DNA from: a virus
Strand: one strand, 5' to 3'
IMG/VR virus record: IMGVR_UViG_3300036785_000557
Location: 1 to 56,583 of that record
DNA length: 56,583 nt
The notes under the pieces were generated by a model. It had not been told where the DNA came from. It did no database searches and worked only from the letters and a program-made list of their open reading frames with translations. Of this stretch, positions 1-7,415 are shown one piece after another. Positions within the stretch are counted from its first letter, which is position 1. Every line of letters starts with the position of its first letter. Both the position numbers and the translations under genes were made by a program.

Positions 1-57
1 GATGGACAATGGCATGAGCGCGAGGGTACGTGCCGCGCTGAAGAAAGGATTTTTTGA
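1..57 (+). CDS. 3' end of YkgJ-like Cys-rich protein (duplicate of the end of 55983-56513)
   Basis: The reading frame ends at TGA 55-57 and encodes the last 18 residues of the Cys-rich protein whose full copy is at 55983-56513. It is partial only because the circular molecule was cut here; it is not a second gene. Confidence 0.85.
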   Translation, partial: DGQWHEREGTCRAEERIF

Positions 58-127
58 TGGGCTATCCGAGGAGGGATGACCATGAAATTGCAAACGGCAC
101 GGATATTCCGCCGTAATCTGCGTCTGC
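1..127. repeat. Terminal direct repeat, copy 1 (contig overlap)
   Basis: Bases 1-127 are identical to 56457-56583. An exact 127-base overlap is what a de Bruijn assembler with k=127 leaves when a circular molecule is written linearly, so it more likely marks circularity than a biological terminal repeat. It lies inside genes: the 3' end of the YkgJ-like gene and the start of the 48-residue membrane protein gene. Confidence 0.9.
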
Positions 128-228
128 TCATGCACCGCGCCATGGTGCTGACGTTGGGGGTGGCGGGGCTTATTCTATTTGCCGCCCTGGTGCTGGAGGC
201 ATGGCACGCGATACAGGTAGGCCAATGA
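82..228 (+). CDS. Small single-pass membrane protein (48 aa)
   Basis: Starts MKLQTARIFRRNLRLL with a strong GAGGAGGG ribosome site a few bases upstream. A basic N-terminal part is followed by a hydrophobic segment of about 20 residues (roughly 21-40), predicting one membrane span with N-in topology. It follows the YkgJ-like gene by 24 bp and its TGA overlaps the ATG of the next gene (ATGA), so translation is probably coupled. Function unknown; size and position are typical of small phage early membrane proteins. Confidence 0.65.
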   Translation: MKLQTARIFRRNLRLLMHRAMVLTLGVAGLILFAALVLEAWHAIQVGQ

Positions 229-428
229 GGCAGTGGCGTGACGGCGAATTATACCGGCTGGAAGTGGACCGCGTGCGGGTCCGCATCATGCGTTTTATTG
301 ATACCCACTGGATTCACCTGGAGCACCCCGATGACGACACGGTGCGCAATGACTTGCAGCGATTGCTGAAGCTGGAGATCCGGCGCTTCGATCATGCCAT
401 GTCGGTCTGGTTTCGGTCTTACAGATAG
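225..428 (+). CDS. Hypothetical charged protein (67 aa)
   Basis: Start chosen at the ATG of the ATGA overlap with the upstream gene; an ATG 24 bp earlier would also be open. The product starts MRQWRDGELYRLEVDRV, is rich in Arg, His and Asp, and has no membrane segment or motif I recognise. Part of the rightward early operon. Confidence 0.6.
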   Translation: MRQWRDGELYRLEVDRVRVRIMRFIDTHWIHLEHPDDDTVRNDLQRLLKLEIRRFDHAMSVWFRSYR

Positions 429-446
429 ATTTTGAGGATATTTTCA

Positions 447-710
447 GTGGCTAAAGAATTTTTGACGGTAAACGAATATCTGGACATCATCGGCTGGACC
501 AAGCCAGCGCTTTCCGAGCGCCTAGATGTTGGCTTGCGCATTATCCTGCGCTGGGCAAATGGCCAGAATGATACCCCTGTGGTGGTGCTGGAATGGCTGG
601 ACACGCTGGCAACGGTGCATCTGGCCAATAAGAAGCCCGTGGGCTGGGGTGGGCTGCGTTTAGCCCCTGCACCCGACAATTTTGCTGGAGGGGCATACAG
701 CCGTGGCTGA
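447..710 (+). CDS. Cro/C1-type helix-turn-helix protein (87 aa)
   Basis: GTG start at 447 is preceded by TGAGG at a spacing of 9; an upstream TTG at 432 overlaps that ribosome site and is less likely. Residues 5-50 read like a compact HTH (EYLDIIGWTKPALSERLDVG then LRIILRWANGQ), the layout of phage and plasmid XRE-like DNA-binding domains. Probably a small transcription regulator in the early operon; target unknown. The 3' end overlaps the next start by 8 bp. Confidence 0.6.
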   Translation: MAKEFLTVNEYLDIIGWTKPALSERLDVGLRIILRWANGQNDTPVVVLEWLDTLATVHLANKKPVGWGGLRLAPAPDNFAGGAYSRG

Positions 711-966
711 CGTGCCAGAGCGCATACGTTTTGAGGACTTGGTGTTTGCGGACGAACATGGCGTGCTGTTGCCGACCATACGGCCGGTGATGGTCAGGCG
801 GTCACCCTACGGGGTGTTGCATTTTCAGATAGACAAGGTGGGCAACGGGCAGGATCTTTGGATTACGGTTCGCGCGCCGGGACAGCTTGTTTTGGGAGCT
901 GGCCTGAATCAGCCATGGGAGAAGCTGCATCCGTTGCTTGGATCAATTTTAAAGGACAAATTATGA
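703..966 (+). CDS. Hypothetical protein (87 aa)
   Basis: GTG start at 703 with a GGAGGGG ribosome site about 10 bases upstream, overlapping the end of the HTH gene by 8 bp. The product starts MADVPERIRFEDLVFADEHG and looks like a small soluble alpha/beta protein with no motif I recognise. Its TGA overlaps the following ATG. Confidence 0.55.
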   Translation: MADVPERIRFEDLVFADEHGVLLPTIRPVMVRRSPYGVLHFQIDKVGNGQDLWITVRAPGQLVLGAGLNQPWEKLHPLLGSILKDKL

Positions 967-1181
967 GCGGACAAACTGACAACGTGATGTTGAAATCTAT
1001 TTTGGAAATTGAAAAATTGCACGCTGAAACTGTGAAATTGCAGGCCGAGACGGTGCGTATTAACCAGGAGATTAAGGCGCATCCTTGGTTGCCGGTTGTG
1101 CTGGTATTTTTGCCAGCCATACTTGGCAGTGCGGGCATCGGCGGCGGGATTGTCGCACTATTCATCGCGTATCACAAATAA
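963..1181 (+). CDS. Small coiled-coil and C-terminal membrane-anchor protein (72 aa)
   Basis: ATG at 963 lies in an ATGA overlap. Residues 8-40 form a heptad-like helix (LEIEKLHAETVKLQAETVRI), followed by a hydrophobic C-terminal span ending in FIAYHK. The protein at 53441-53626 has the same plan and near-identical ends (WLPxxx, LGSxGxxGxI, AxHK), so the two are paralogues. Likely tail-anchored in the inner membrane; role unknown. Holin-like or exclusion functions are possible, but two such genes in an early operon argue against a simple holin. Confidence 0.65.
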   Translation: MSGQTDNVMLKSILEIEKLHAETVKLQAETVRINQEIKAHPWLPVVLVFLPAILGSAGIGGGIVALFIAYHK

Positions 1182-1182
1182 C

Positions 1183-1383
1183 ATGGCACTTGGTCCTGGA
1201 AAATATGACCATCTGGCAACGCATGTGCGCGAGCAAGCAAAAGCGCGGGGTGTGATCTTGCTTGTTGTTGATGGTGAACACGGGATGGGCTTTTCAGTCC
1301 AAACCGATCTTGAAGTGCTGGTGGAGCTGCCCGGAATCTTACGGCGGCTTGCTGATAAAATCGAATCAGACATCGGAGGTTAG
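1183..1383 (+). CDS. Hypothetical protein (66 aa), last gene of the rightward early operon
   Basis: ATG at 1183 follows the previous stop by 1 base. The product starts MALGPGKYDHLATHVREQAK, then has a short beta-rich part (VILLVVDGEHGMGFSVQ) and a helical end (GILRRLADKIESDI). I recognise it only as the type of small conserved phage protein seen in proteobacterial prophages. It ends 5 bp from the convergent initiator gene; no terminator is evident between them. Confidence 0.6.
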   Translation: MALGPGKYDHLATHVREQAKARGVILLVVDGEHGMGFSVQTDLEVLVELPGILRRLADKIESDIGG

Positions 1384-1388
1384 GCTGG

Positions 1389-2522
1389 TCATAGCCAATT
1401 GGCCTTCAGGGCGGGGGTGAAATAGGCCAGCCCGCCCGGCGTTTTATAACCCGGCTTGGCGCAGATCCGGCGCAATTCCGGCAAGAGATATTCCTTCCAC
1501 GGCTGGCCTTTTTCATCGCACAGCCCCGCCCGCGCCCACTCTACCAGCACATTCCAATCGCCCCGAGGCTCATTCGGATCTAGCCCGGTGATTTCGCAAA
1601 TATCCAACGCAAAGCGGTCTAAAAAGCTGCCATTCACTTCGGGGTGCATCGAGCCGTCTTCGGCCGCGCTCATCTTTTCGGCCAGCGGTTGCCATGCCTC
1701 TGGCGGCGCGCTGGCGGCAATCTTGAAGCCCCGGCCGTTGACGTGCCCCTGCGTGATTTCGGCTGAGGAGAGGCCGGGCAATAATTCATCGAGCCAGCGC
1801 TTGTGCTTCAGCCAGCGTTCGGGATCTGGAATGTATTCTACGAGCGTGGTTTTGGTGAGAAGGCCCACAGCGACCATGATGTCCTCGTGGGAGATCTCTT
1901 TGAGCGCGCCGGGGTAGAGTTTTGAGGCTGCATCCTTGCCGATTTTGCGCATCGCGCCGTTCTCTGTCCGGCGAGCTGGATACGCTGCCCAAAATTCTTC
2001 AAAGCGCTCATCGCGCGAAGAATCACTGTTACTATTCTTTGTATATTCTTTACTATTAGGGTGCAATTGACTGCGTTTTTTTGTCGTCAGTTGCACCCCC
2101 CCTGTTGCAGATTGCACCCTCCCCCCCGGTTTCGGTGTCGTCAATTGCACCCCCTTTTCGTCATCTTGTGCAGTCAATTGCACCCCTACAGGCAATTCAC
2201 CGCTTGCCATTTCAGCCTCCCGTTCTTCACCTGGGGCCTGTTCAAGATCCTCTTTGTTGACGCTGGGCATGTGCAAATAATACCTGGAGGTCATCATGCG
2301 GCGCGGCTGGATGGCAATAATTTCCCGCTTTTCCAGCTCTTTCAAAACGGCCTGGACGGTACGCCGGGTAAGCCCCGTGTCTTCAGCAATCCGGTCTAGC
2401 GATGGCCAGCATCGGGCAACCGAATCGCAGCGATGGGCTAAATTGGCGAGAATGGCTTTTTCCGAGCCGGAGAGTTTTTCGAGCGAATAAGCCCATTCGA
2501 CACATTGCCAGCTCATTGCCAA
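1389..2522 (-). CDS. Winged-helix replication initiator protein (O-like) with iterons in its gene
   Basis: 377 residues. Residues 15-75 form a winged HTH (LSGSEKAILANLAHR, then LTRRTVQAVLKELEKREII) as in phage replication and DnaT/O-like initiators. A low-complexity linker (about 110-165) repeats GVQLT because the DNA carries iterons there. The C-terminal part has FWAAYPARR and PDPERWLKHKRW, a combination I associate with phage replication proteins. It overlaps the helicase gene by 10 bp, so initiator and helicase are co-translated. By analogy with lambda O, it probably binds the repeats in its own gene, opens the origin and recruits the phage helicase. Function inferred from domain, neighbour and iterons. 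Confidence 0.8.
   Translation of the reverse strand: MAMSWQCVEWAYSLEKLSGSEKAILANLAHRCDSVARCWPSLDRIAEDTGLTRRTVQAVLKELEKREIIAIQPRRMMTSRYYLHMPSVNKEDLEQAPGEEREAEMASGELPVGVQLTAQDDEKGVQLTTPKPGGRVQSATGGVQLTTKKRSQLHPNSKEYTKNSNSDSSRDERFEEFWAAYPARRTENGAMRKIGKDAASKLYPGALKEISHEDIMVAVGLLTKTTLVEYIPDPERWLKHKRWLDELLPGLSSAEITQGHVNGRGFKIAASAPPEAWQPLAEKMSAAEDGSMHPEVNGSFLDRFALDICEITGLDPNEPRGDWNVLVEWARAGLCDEKGQPWKEYLLPELRRICAKPGYKTPGGLAYFTPALKANWL
2059..2186. repeat. Iteron array inside the initiator gene (core GTCAATTGCACCCC)
   Basis: On the + strand GTCAATTGCACCCC is exact at 2140-2153 and 2173-2186. GTCAGTTGCACCCC, with one change, is at 2086-2099, a weaker version (GCAGATTGCACCCT) is at 2107-2120, and an inverted copy GGGTGCAATTGAC is at 2059-2071. 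The exact core recurs three times at 45.9 kb. Repeats inside an initiator's own coding sequence are the arrangement of lambdoid origins. Confidence 0.8.
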
Positions 2523-3985
2523 AATCCTTCCTGTGGATTGTCCTGGTGTGTGATTTCATGGAAGCTTGTGGTGGGGCCATTGAAGGCCAGATATTCGGTG
2601 CCGGGCTCATCATCGCGCACCTTGGCAAAGATGATTTCCGCCTTGCCCGCCGCCTGTTTACGAAGCTCTTGCCATTGGCTGGCCTTGTTGGCGTTATATT
2701 CGGCCGGCCGATTTGGCGTGGCCGGTGGCGGCACATTTCCGAGGTAATATTCCTCACGGTAAATAAACATGACCGCTTCCGCGTCCTGCTCAATTTCGCC
2801 GGATTGTCGCAGATCCTCCATCGTGGGCCGCTTATCCTCGCGTGCCTCAATGCGTTTGAGCTGGGCCAGCGCCAGAATCGGGATGCCCATATCCTTCGCC
2901 AGCCGCTTCAAGCCATTTGAGACCTGCCCGACGCCCCATGTCGGCCCCATACGGGTGGTGGCCACGTCCTGCCCGACAATGTGCAGATGATCCACGATCA
3001 GGAGCCCCAGCCCGTGCTTGCGCATGGCGGTGCGGGCCTTCAGGGCGATTTGCTGGATGTTGACGCCGCTCTGGTCATCTATCGTCATGGGCAGGTTGAG
3101 AAGCCGCGTGCGGGCTTCCAGGATGCGCTGTGCCTGGGCTTCATTCCACGCCCCTTGGCGGATGACTTTCTGCGGCAAACCCGCCAGCCATGCCAGCGCG
3201 CGCCGCCCGAGCTGCGGGGCCTGCATCTCCAAGCTGACAAGACACACACCAACGCCGGTTTCTGCCACGTTGATGCCGATTTCCAGCCCGAGGGCAGTTT
3301 TACCCATGCCCGGCCGGGCCGCCAGAATATACACTGCCCCGCCTTCCAGCCCGCCGAGACGCCGATCCATGGATTTGAATCCGGTGTTGATGGACAGGGA
3401 ATTCCCGGCCGCCGTGCGTTCGCCGGCTGTGACGGCTTTATCCACCGCATCGAGGAGGCTCATAGGTTTGGAGCTGGTGGGCAATAATGTGCGCTCAAGA
3501 TCCTTGATCCCCTTCAGCACCAGCTCACGCGGCGCTGTGTCGGTGGTTTGCGCCTTGATTGCCATCTCCGCCGCCGCGTCAATCACCGACCGGCGGACCC
3601 ACATTTCATAAATGACCGAGGCGTAATCACGGGCGTTTGAAACCCCGACCATGGCCCCGAGGAGCTGCGCCAGATACGGCGGGCCGCCGACTTCAGCCAG
3701 TTTGCCATTCAGCTCGAATTCACTGCGCAGCGTCACCGCATCAGCGGTTTGCCCCAGCACGCAGCGGCGTTGAATGGCGGCGTAAATCGCGCCATGCACG
3801 GGATCTGCAAAATGTTCGGGAGCAAGAAAATCGCCTACGCGGTCATAGGCTTTGTTATTGGCGAGCAGGGTTCCGAGGAGTGCCTGTTCGGCGTGGGTGT
3901 TTGATGGTGGGGGGCCGTCATTTGCGGCGGCCGGTGGTGAAATATCATCATCAAATAGCGGCGGTAAGCGTGAAGTATTCGCCAT
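2513..3985 (-). CDS. dnaB: DnaB-type replicative DNA helicase
   Basis: 490 residues. The N-terminal domain (about 28-170) matches the DnaB primase-interaction domain (HAEQALLGTLL). The RecA-like domain has Walker A ARPGMGKTA at about 223-231, Walker B LLIVDHLH at about 328-335 and LALAQLKR at about 371-378. Start chosen at ATG 3985, with AGGTG upstream; an in-frame extension to 4063 reads through a palindrome and looks non-coding. It would unwind the fork for phage or plasmid replication, loaded by the overlapping initiator. DnaB homologues average about 470 residues, so this is full length. Confidence 0.93.
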   Translation of the reverse strand: MANTSRLPPLFDDDISPPAAANDGPPPSNTHAEQALLGTLLANNKAYDRVGDFLAPEHFADPVHGAIYAAIQRRCVLGQTADAVTLRSEFELNGKLAEVGGPPYLAQLLGAMVGVSNARDYASVIYEMWVRRSVIDAAAEMAIKAQTTDTAPRELVLKGIKDLERTLLPTSSKPMSLLDAVDKAVTAGERTAAGNSLSINTGFKSMDRRLGGLEGGAVYILAARPGMGKTALGLEIGINVAETGVGVCLVSLEMQAPQLGRRALAWLAGLPQKVIRQGAWNEAQAQRILEARTRLLNLPMTIDDQSGVNIQQIALKARTAMRKHGLGLLIVDHLHIVGQDVATTRMGPTWGVGQVSNGLKRLAKDMGIPILALAQLKRIEAREDKRPTMEDLRQSGEIEQDAEAVMFIYREEYYLGNVPPPATPNRPAEYNANKASQWQELRKQAAGKAEIIFAKVRDDEPGTEYLAFNGPTTSFHEITHQDNPQEGFWQ

Positions 3986-4030
3986 AACATCACACCTGAA
4001 CGGTTGACGGTACGGACTGATTTCGATAAC

Positions 4031-4061
4031 GGTGAGATAAAGAAATTTAAAATTTCTCACC
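4031..4061. promoter_or_regulatory. Nested AT-rich palindrome in the helicase leader
   Basis: Outer arms GGTGAGA (4031-4037) and TCTCACC (4055-4061) enclose an inner perfect inverted repeat GAAATTT (4042-4048) and AAATTTC (4050-4056). It sits 46-76 bp upstream of the helicase start. An operator or a leader-RNA hairpin are both possible. Confidence 0.55.
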
Positions 4062-4091
4062 ATTGTTCGGGTCTCGTCCGACCGATGGTTA

Positions 4092-4125
4092 AGCCCCAGT
4101 GTTAGAAGCGCTGGGGCTTTTTCTT
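4092..4125 (+). terminator. Terminator-like hairpin facing against the flanking genes
   Basis: AGCCCCAG (4092-4099) pairs with CTGGGGCT (4111-4118) and is followed on the + strand by TTTTTCTT. Both neighbouring genes run leftward, where the stem is followed by TTAACC, so it fits termination of a rightward transcript best. It may be read as a simple stem in the helicase mRNA leader instead. Confidence 0.45.
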
Positions 4126-4134
4126 ATGCCTGTT

Positions 4135-4587
4135 TTACGCGGACGACAAGCGATGATGTGACTCGCTCGCCGGCCGGTAACAGAGTTCACAATGCTCTTT
4201 GCACATGGATTTCCCCGGTTCGCTGGGCACATCACAATATATGGTGGTTGGTCTTAGTTCCAGTACATAGCTGCATGGTTCAATAGATGTGCGGCGTATG
4301 GTTGGTGCCGATAAATCAGCATTGCGCATGATACGAATTCTCTCCTGTTCTTCGGCCCGTGCATCGCGCAACAAAGCAGATTGTCGTTTTGTGATCCGCT
4401 TGCCGATGTAATCACCGGACGTAACCAAGCGGCGTTGGCGTAGATGCATCCGTTCCACTTTGCCGGAAACAGCATATTTTGTGATGCCAAGCCGTGAACC
4501 GATTTTGACGTAAGTGTCGCCTTTGGCCAAGCCGCGCATTAAAATCTCTACTTTGTCATCTGTCCATTGAAATTTTTCCTCACGCAT
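4135..4587 (-). CDS. gcrA: GcrA-like cell-cycle regulator
   Basis: 150 residues; ATG at 4587 with GGAGG at a spacing of 5 (a GTG 12 bp upstream lies in that ribosome site). The N-terminal part WTDDKVEILMRGLAKGDTY then ITKYAVSGKVERMHL matches the GcrA HTH layout (WTDE...AVIGKVHRLGL). The C-terminal part has YCDVPSEPGKSMCKEHC then YRPAS, as in the Cys-rich end of GcrA. In Caulobacter, GcrA works with sigma70 RNA polymerase at promoters methylated by CcrM. A phage copy could steer host cell-cycle promoters or time phage transcription by GANTC methylation. The middle linker is shorter than in host GcrA. Confidence 0.72.
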   Translation of the reverse strand: MREEKFQWTDDKVEILMRGLAKGDTYVKIGSRLGITKYAVSGKVERMHLRQRRLVTSGDYIGKRITKRQSALLRDARAEEQERIRIMRNADLSAPTIRRTSIEPCSYVLELRPTTIYCDVPSEPGKSMCKEHCELCYRPASESHHRLSSA

Positions 4588-4600
4588 TATCTCCTCCACC

Positions 4601-5380
4601 TTATTTTCGGACAGCTAGTTTGGTTTCCAGCACCCATTCCACCCCATCGACTACGGCGCTTGGCACGCCGGTTTTCTTGTTTTTGGAGACATCCATAACC
4701 GCCTTCAACACTTCCAGATTCGGCATCATGTACTCGCGCGGGATTTTCTTCGGGTCCACGATCTTCACCACCCATTTCCCGCGCAGGCTGGACATGCCCC
4801 CCAGATCCCCGCGCACCTGACTTTGCTGCCCGACCGGCGCTGCCGCTTCGGCCGCCGCGTCCATGGCGTCCTGCTCGGCCTGGAGTGCGAGCATAGGGTC
4901 GCTCGCCCGGCCCGCCAGCGCGATCTCTGCCTCGCGCGCCGCCCGCGCCGCCGCCGCCTGGGCCGCTTCCTGGGCTTGCCGGAGCTTGACCTTGGCGTAG
5001 GCATCCATCGGCCTCAGAAGATCGTCTATGGCCGCCCGGATCGGCCCGGCCAGCTCGGCATTCAGCACGGCATCGACAATCCGGCCGCCATGCAAGAATG
5101 GTTCTTTGGCGAGGGTATGCACACTGGCCGGCTTGCCATGGTAGGCTTCCAGCACGGTTTTGAGCTGCGCCACCTGTTCGGTGGCCGCGCCCTGATCCTC
5201 ATCATCTGCGATGCCGTGCGGGTGTGTGGCCTTCCAGTTCTCGGCCGCCGCCACCAGCGCCGCCTGTTCGGTAAACAGATGGGCATATGTGTCGCGCAAC
5301 CGCGCGGCTAGGGTCTCAAGATCAATGATTTCCTTGGGATCAAACGGTTGAAGGTTGTGCCCCTTGGCTGGCTCAGACAT
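4601..5380 (-). CDS. Conserved phage protein with coiled coil (259 aa)
   Basis: ATG at 5380 with GAGGTG upstream. The centre (about 130-190) is a long Ala/Glu/Arg-rich helix, predicted coiled coil. The C-terminal part begins VRGDLGGMSSLRGKWVVKIV and continues PKKIPREYM, a motif I remember from phage proteins encoded beside recombination and replication genes; no biochemical role is known to me. It sits between the GcrA-like gene and small genes in the leftward early operon. Confidence 0.65.
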   Translation of the reverse strand: MSEPAKGHNLQPFDPKEIIDLETLAARLRDTYAHLFTEQAALVAAAENWKATHPHGIADDEDQGAATEQVAQLKTVLEAYHGKPASVHTLAKEPFLHGGRIVDAVLNAELAGPIRAAIDDLLRPMDAYAKVKLRQAQEAAQAAAARAAREAEIALAGRASDPMLALQAEQDAMDAAAEAAAPVGQQSQVRGDLGGMSSLRGKWVVKIVDPKKIPREYMMPNLEVLKAVMDVSKNKKTGVPSAVVDGVEWVLETKLAVRK

Positions 5381-5388
5381 GACACACC

Positions 5389-5709
5389 TCAGTAATGAAA
5401 TTCTGGTTCGGTTTCAGGTTCCTGGATGCCACAGGCTCCGCCCGGTACATGCATTCCGGGTTCGGGCTGTTGCTCCGCTCTACCCTCCTCCTGGGTTCTC
5501 ATCCGGGCTTCAGCATCAAAAACCGCCTGTTCGAGCTGCCAGACAATATCCTCACTCATCGGCATTATCATACCGCCTCGCCCGGCATCGACGATCCGGC
5601 CGACAAGTTGGAATGCCTCATCTCTGGCGCGCAGCACTTCATTCTCACGGCGCAGCACGCGGATCTCATCGGCGGCGCGGCGCAGGTAATGCTTCACGAG
5701 GTCTTCCAT
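5389..5709 (-). CDS. Hypothetical helical protein (106 aa)
   Basis: ATG at 5709 with AGGAGA at a good spacing. Residues 1-35 (YLRRAADEIRVLRRENEVLR) are a charged helix likely to form a coiled coil; the C-terminal third is Glu/Pro/Gln-rich and probably disordered. No known family recognised. Confidence 0.55.
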   Translation of the reverse strand: MEDLVKHYLRRAADEIRVLRRENEVLRARDEAFQLVGRIVDAGRGGMIMPMSEDIVWQLEQAVFDAEARMRTQEEGRAEQQPEPGMHVPGGACGIQEPETEPEFHY

Positions 5710-5718
5710 GGAATTCTC

Positions 5719-6072
5719 CTAAACAAAGATTAGAGGGGGTACGGGAATCTCGCCCTGATGCGGACGCCATAAATGAAGGCAGTGGGGGTGAATGTTGATG
5801 TGATCGGTAGGCGGTACGTGAAGCTGCATGGCGGTTTCATCGTCTTTGAAAAATAGCCGCTTCACGAAGTCCATTTCCGCCCATGTCGGCGTGCGGTTTA
5901 CAAGTGATACCGAGACGTGATCCCAGCCGTCGCCGTTGCTCGCAATGACCCGTAAATCTTTGCCGCTGGGCAGGTAACGGATAAGGAATGTGCCACCAAA
6001 AGCATAGCCGAGACCACCAAAACGCGTTTCCCCCTTAAACCTGTATTGATCCAGGATTCGTAGATCTCTCAT
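5719..6072 (-). CDS. DUF7694-like phage protein (117 aa)
   Basis: The stretch WDHVSVSLVNRTPTWAEMDF, followed by VKRLFFKDDETAMQLH and INIHPHCLHLWRP, resembles the conserved core of DUF7694, a small family common in phages and prophages. Function unknown. The start at 6072, with AGGGAA upstream, overlaps the end of the upstream gene by 38 bp, consistent with dense packing. Confidence 0.65.
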   Translation of the reverse strand: MRDLRILDQYRFKGETRFGGLGYAFGGTFLIRYLPSGKDLRVIASNGDGWDHVSVSLVNRTPTWAEMDFVKRLFFKDDETAMQLHVPPTDHINIHPHCLHLWRPHQGEIPVPPLIFV

Positions 6073-6367
6073 GCTTTTCCCTTGCTATTTCCCTGCGGAT
6101 TTCAACCTCAACCGCCAGCACTGTGCTGAATTCCGGTTCATTGTCAAAGGGACGCTCGGCCAGGGTGGCAGCAATGTCGGCCGCCACATGCAATCCGCGC
6201 AAATAAGCCGCATCGGCCTTTTCCTTGGCGTACTCCATCACCGCCAGCCCGATGGCTTCCAGCCGCTTATCCGGCGGGGCCGAGATGCTTATGCGCGAGA
6301 TCCGGTCTCCCAGAATTTCCACCGGCCCAACCGGCAATTTGAGGCCGCCCATTACCCGAGTAACCAT
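6035..6367 (-). CDS. Hypothetical protein (110 aa)
   Basis: Starts MVTRVMGGLKLPVGPVEILG, then a helical section (RLEAIGLAVMEYAKEKADAA). Overlaps both neighbours (16 bp upstream, 38 bp downstream). No motif recognised. Confidence 0.5.
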   Translation of the reverse strand: MVTRVMGGLKLPVGPVEILGDRISRISISAPPDKRLEAIGLAVMEYAKEKADAAYLRGLHVAADIAATLAERPFDNEPEFSTVLAVEVEIRREIAREKHERSTNPGSIQV

Positions 6368-6564
6368 TCATCATCGGTGGGGATGCCACAGGCTATGTCG
6401 ATTTCCGCCTGGACGGCCAGCTCCGCCATGCTTGGCTCATGCTCCACACGCGGCGCGCGTGGCATGGCTTCAGCCTCACCATGATGTTTGGCAATGGCGT
6501 GCATCGAAAAATTACTGAAAGTCGCAAAGCGTTTTCCGCACTTGCTACACCGGAGCCGTTTCAT
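6352..6564 (-). CDS. Small C2H2 zinc-finger protein (70 aa)
   Basis: Residues 5-28 read LRCSKCGKRFATFSNFSMHA then IAKHH: a C-x2-C-x12-H-x4/5-H pattern of a classical C2H2 finger. The remainder is acidic with no fold signal. Likely binds nucleic acid or a protein partner. Its start overlaps the upstream stop by 4 bp (ATGA). A second phage protein with a C2H2-like end is at 8464-8895. Confidence 0.6.
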   Translation of the reverse strand: MKRLRCSKCGKRFATFSNFSMHAIAKHHGEAEAMPRAPRVEHEPSMAELAVQAEIDIACGIPTDDEWLLG

Positions 6565-6827
6565 GGCCGATGCCCCAACTCGATGATACTTATCTCACTG
6601 ACATTCGCCACGCAGTTCTCAGTCATCTTATCCAAAACTTCGACCATATATGCTTTGTGATCCTCGCCAACGGCCATTATTGATACGGTTAGCACGACGA
6701 TGGTAAGTGTTAATTCCATAGCAACCAGCGCGTCTGACGAATCGAACCCAAGCTCTTGGGTGCAATTCAGGAATTCACGGGCGGTTTTGCACGCCAGACT
6801 GTGTATGGCTTCATGCTGCGTCATCAC
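6561..6827 (-). CDS. Hypothetical protein with hydrophobic centre (88 aa)
   Basis: Starts MMTQHEAIHSLACKTAREFL; a segment about 35-53 (ALVAMELTLTIVVLTVSIMA) is hydrophobic enough for a membrane helix, but is Glu-interrupted and could be buried in a helical dimer. No family recognised. Confidence 0.5.
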   Translation of the reverse strand: MMTQHEAIHSLACKTAREFLNCTQELGFDSSDALVAMELTLTIVVLTVSIMAVGEDHKAYMVEVLDKMTENCVANVSEISIIELGHRP

Positions 6828-6828
6828 C

Positions 6829-7173
6829 TCACCCCCCTATGGGTTTCATTAGCCGGCGGTTCACTTTTTCCTTTGGCCGCGCGCGTGGATCTAGCGGGTC
6901 ATTCTCGCGGTAATGGGCGTATCGCGCGAGCAGGTAATCATATTCGTCTTTTCTGATTTTTCGGCCCCAGAGCCAGATGTTTTGTAATTTGTCCGGGAAC
7001 GTCTTGTTGTCATCTACCTCACCATCCCTGACAGGTTCGCCATTGATGATACCACTGAAATTTCCGTCATCATCCTGGATGATCTGGGCGGCACTTTCTA
7101 CGGCACCACGCGTCAGTCTTAAAGCGTAAAACCCTGGCACCGGACTATCGGACTCGGTGCGGGGCCGGGGCAT
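6829..7173 (-). CDS. Hypothetical protein (114 aa)
   Basis: ATG at 7173 overlaps the upstream TGA (TGATG), supporting coupling; a GTG one codon earlier is possible. Contains NGEPVRDGEVDDNKTFPDKL then WLWGRKIRKDEYDYLLARYA, a pattern I have seen in phage proteins of unknown role. Confidence 0.55.
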   Translation of the reverse strand: MPRPRTESDSPVPGFYALRLTRGAVESAAQIIQDDDGNFSGIINGEPVRDGEVDDNKTFPDKLQNIWLWGRKIRKDEYDYLLARYAHYRENDPLDPRARPKEKVNRRLMKPIGG

Positions 7174-7415
7174 CACAACAACTCTGGCTGGTCAGACAAA
7201 AGCCTGCGGCAAATGGCATCGACTTCACGCTCTTGCTCTTTGCAATCGGCAAGTGTGCCGCGTGACCGGGTGTGAAAATATAGCTGCTGACTGATCCTCA
7301 GTGCCCTTACGATTTTGGCAAAATCCAACAATGTCATCTCATGCTCACTCATTGTGTATGCCGCCGCGTTAATATGGGAGCAATGATAAAAGCCGACCAC
7401 CAAGGCGCTACGCAT
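7173..7415 (-). CDS. Hypothetical protein, first gene of the leftward early operon (80 aa)
   Basis: The conserved-looking part is MTLLDFAKIVRALRISQQLY then REVDAICRRLLSDQPELL, a small helical phage family. The start is uncertain: ATG 7415 has AAAGG upstream, whereas ATG 7352 (MSEHEMTLL) gives a more family-like N-terminus. The divergent control region lies directly upstream. Confidence 0.55.
   Translation of the reverse strand: MRSALVVGFYHCSHINAAAYTMSEHEMTLLDFAKIVRALRISQQLYFHTRSRGTLADCKEQEREVDAICRRLLSDQPELL

Noticed and set aside
3986-4063. N-terminal extension of the helicase to 4063
   Set aside because: It would encode the palindrome 4031-4061 and lacks a ribosome site; ATG 3985 has AGGTG and a family-like start.
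4587-4775. Leftward 62-codon frame between the GcrA-like and coiled-coil genes
   Set aside because: Lies wholly inside the 4601-5380 gene in another frame with extreme Gly/Arg content.
6758-6771. Extra iteron (GGGTGCAATTCAG)
   Set aside because: Only about 11 of 14 bases match and it is a lone copy inside a gene; chance is likely.
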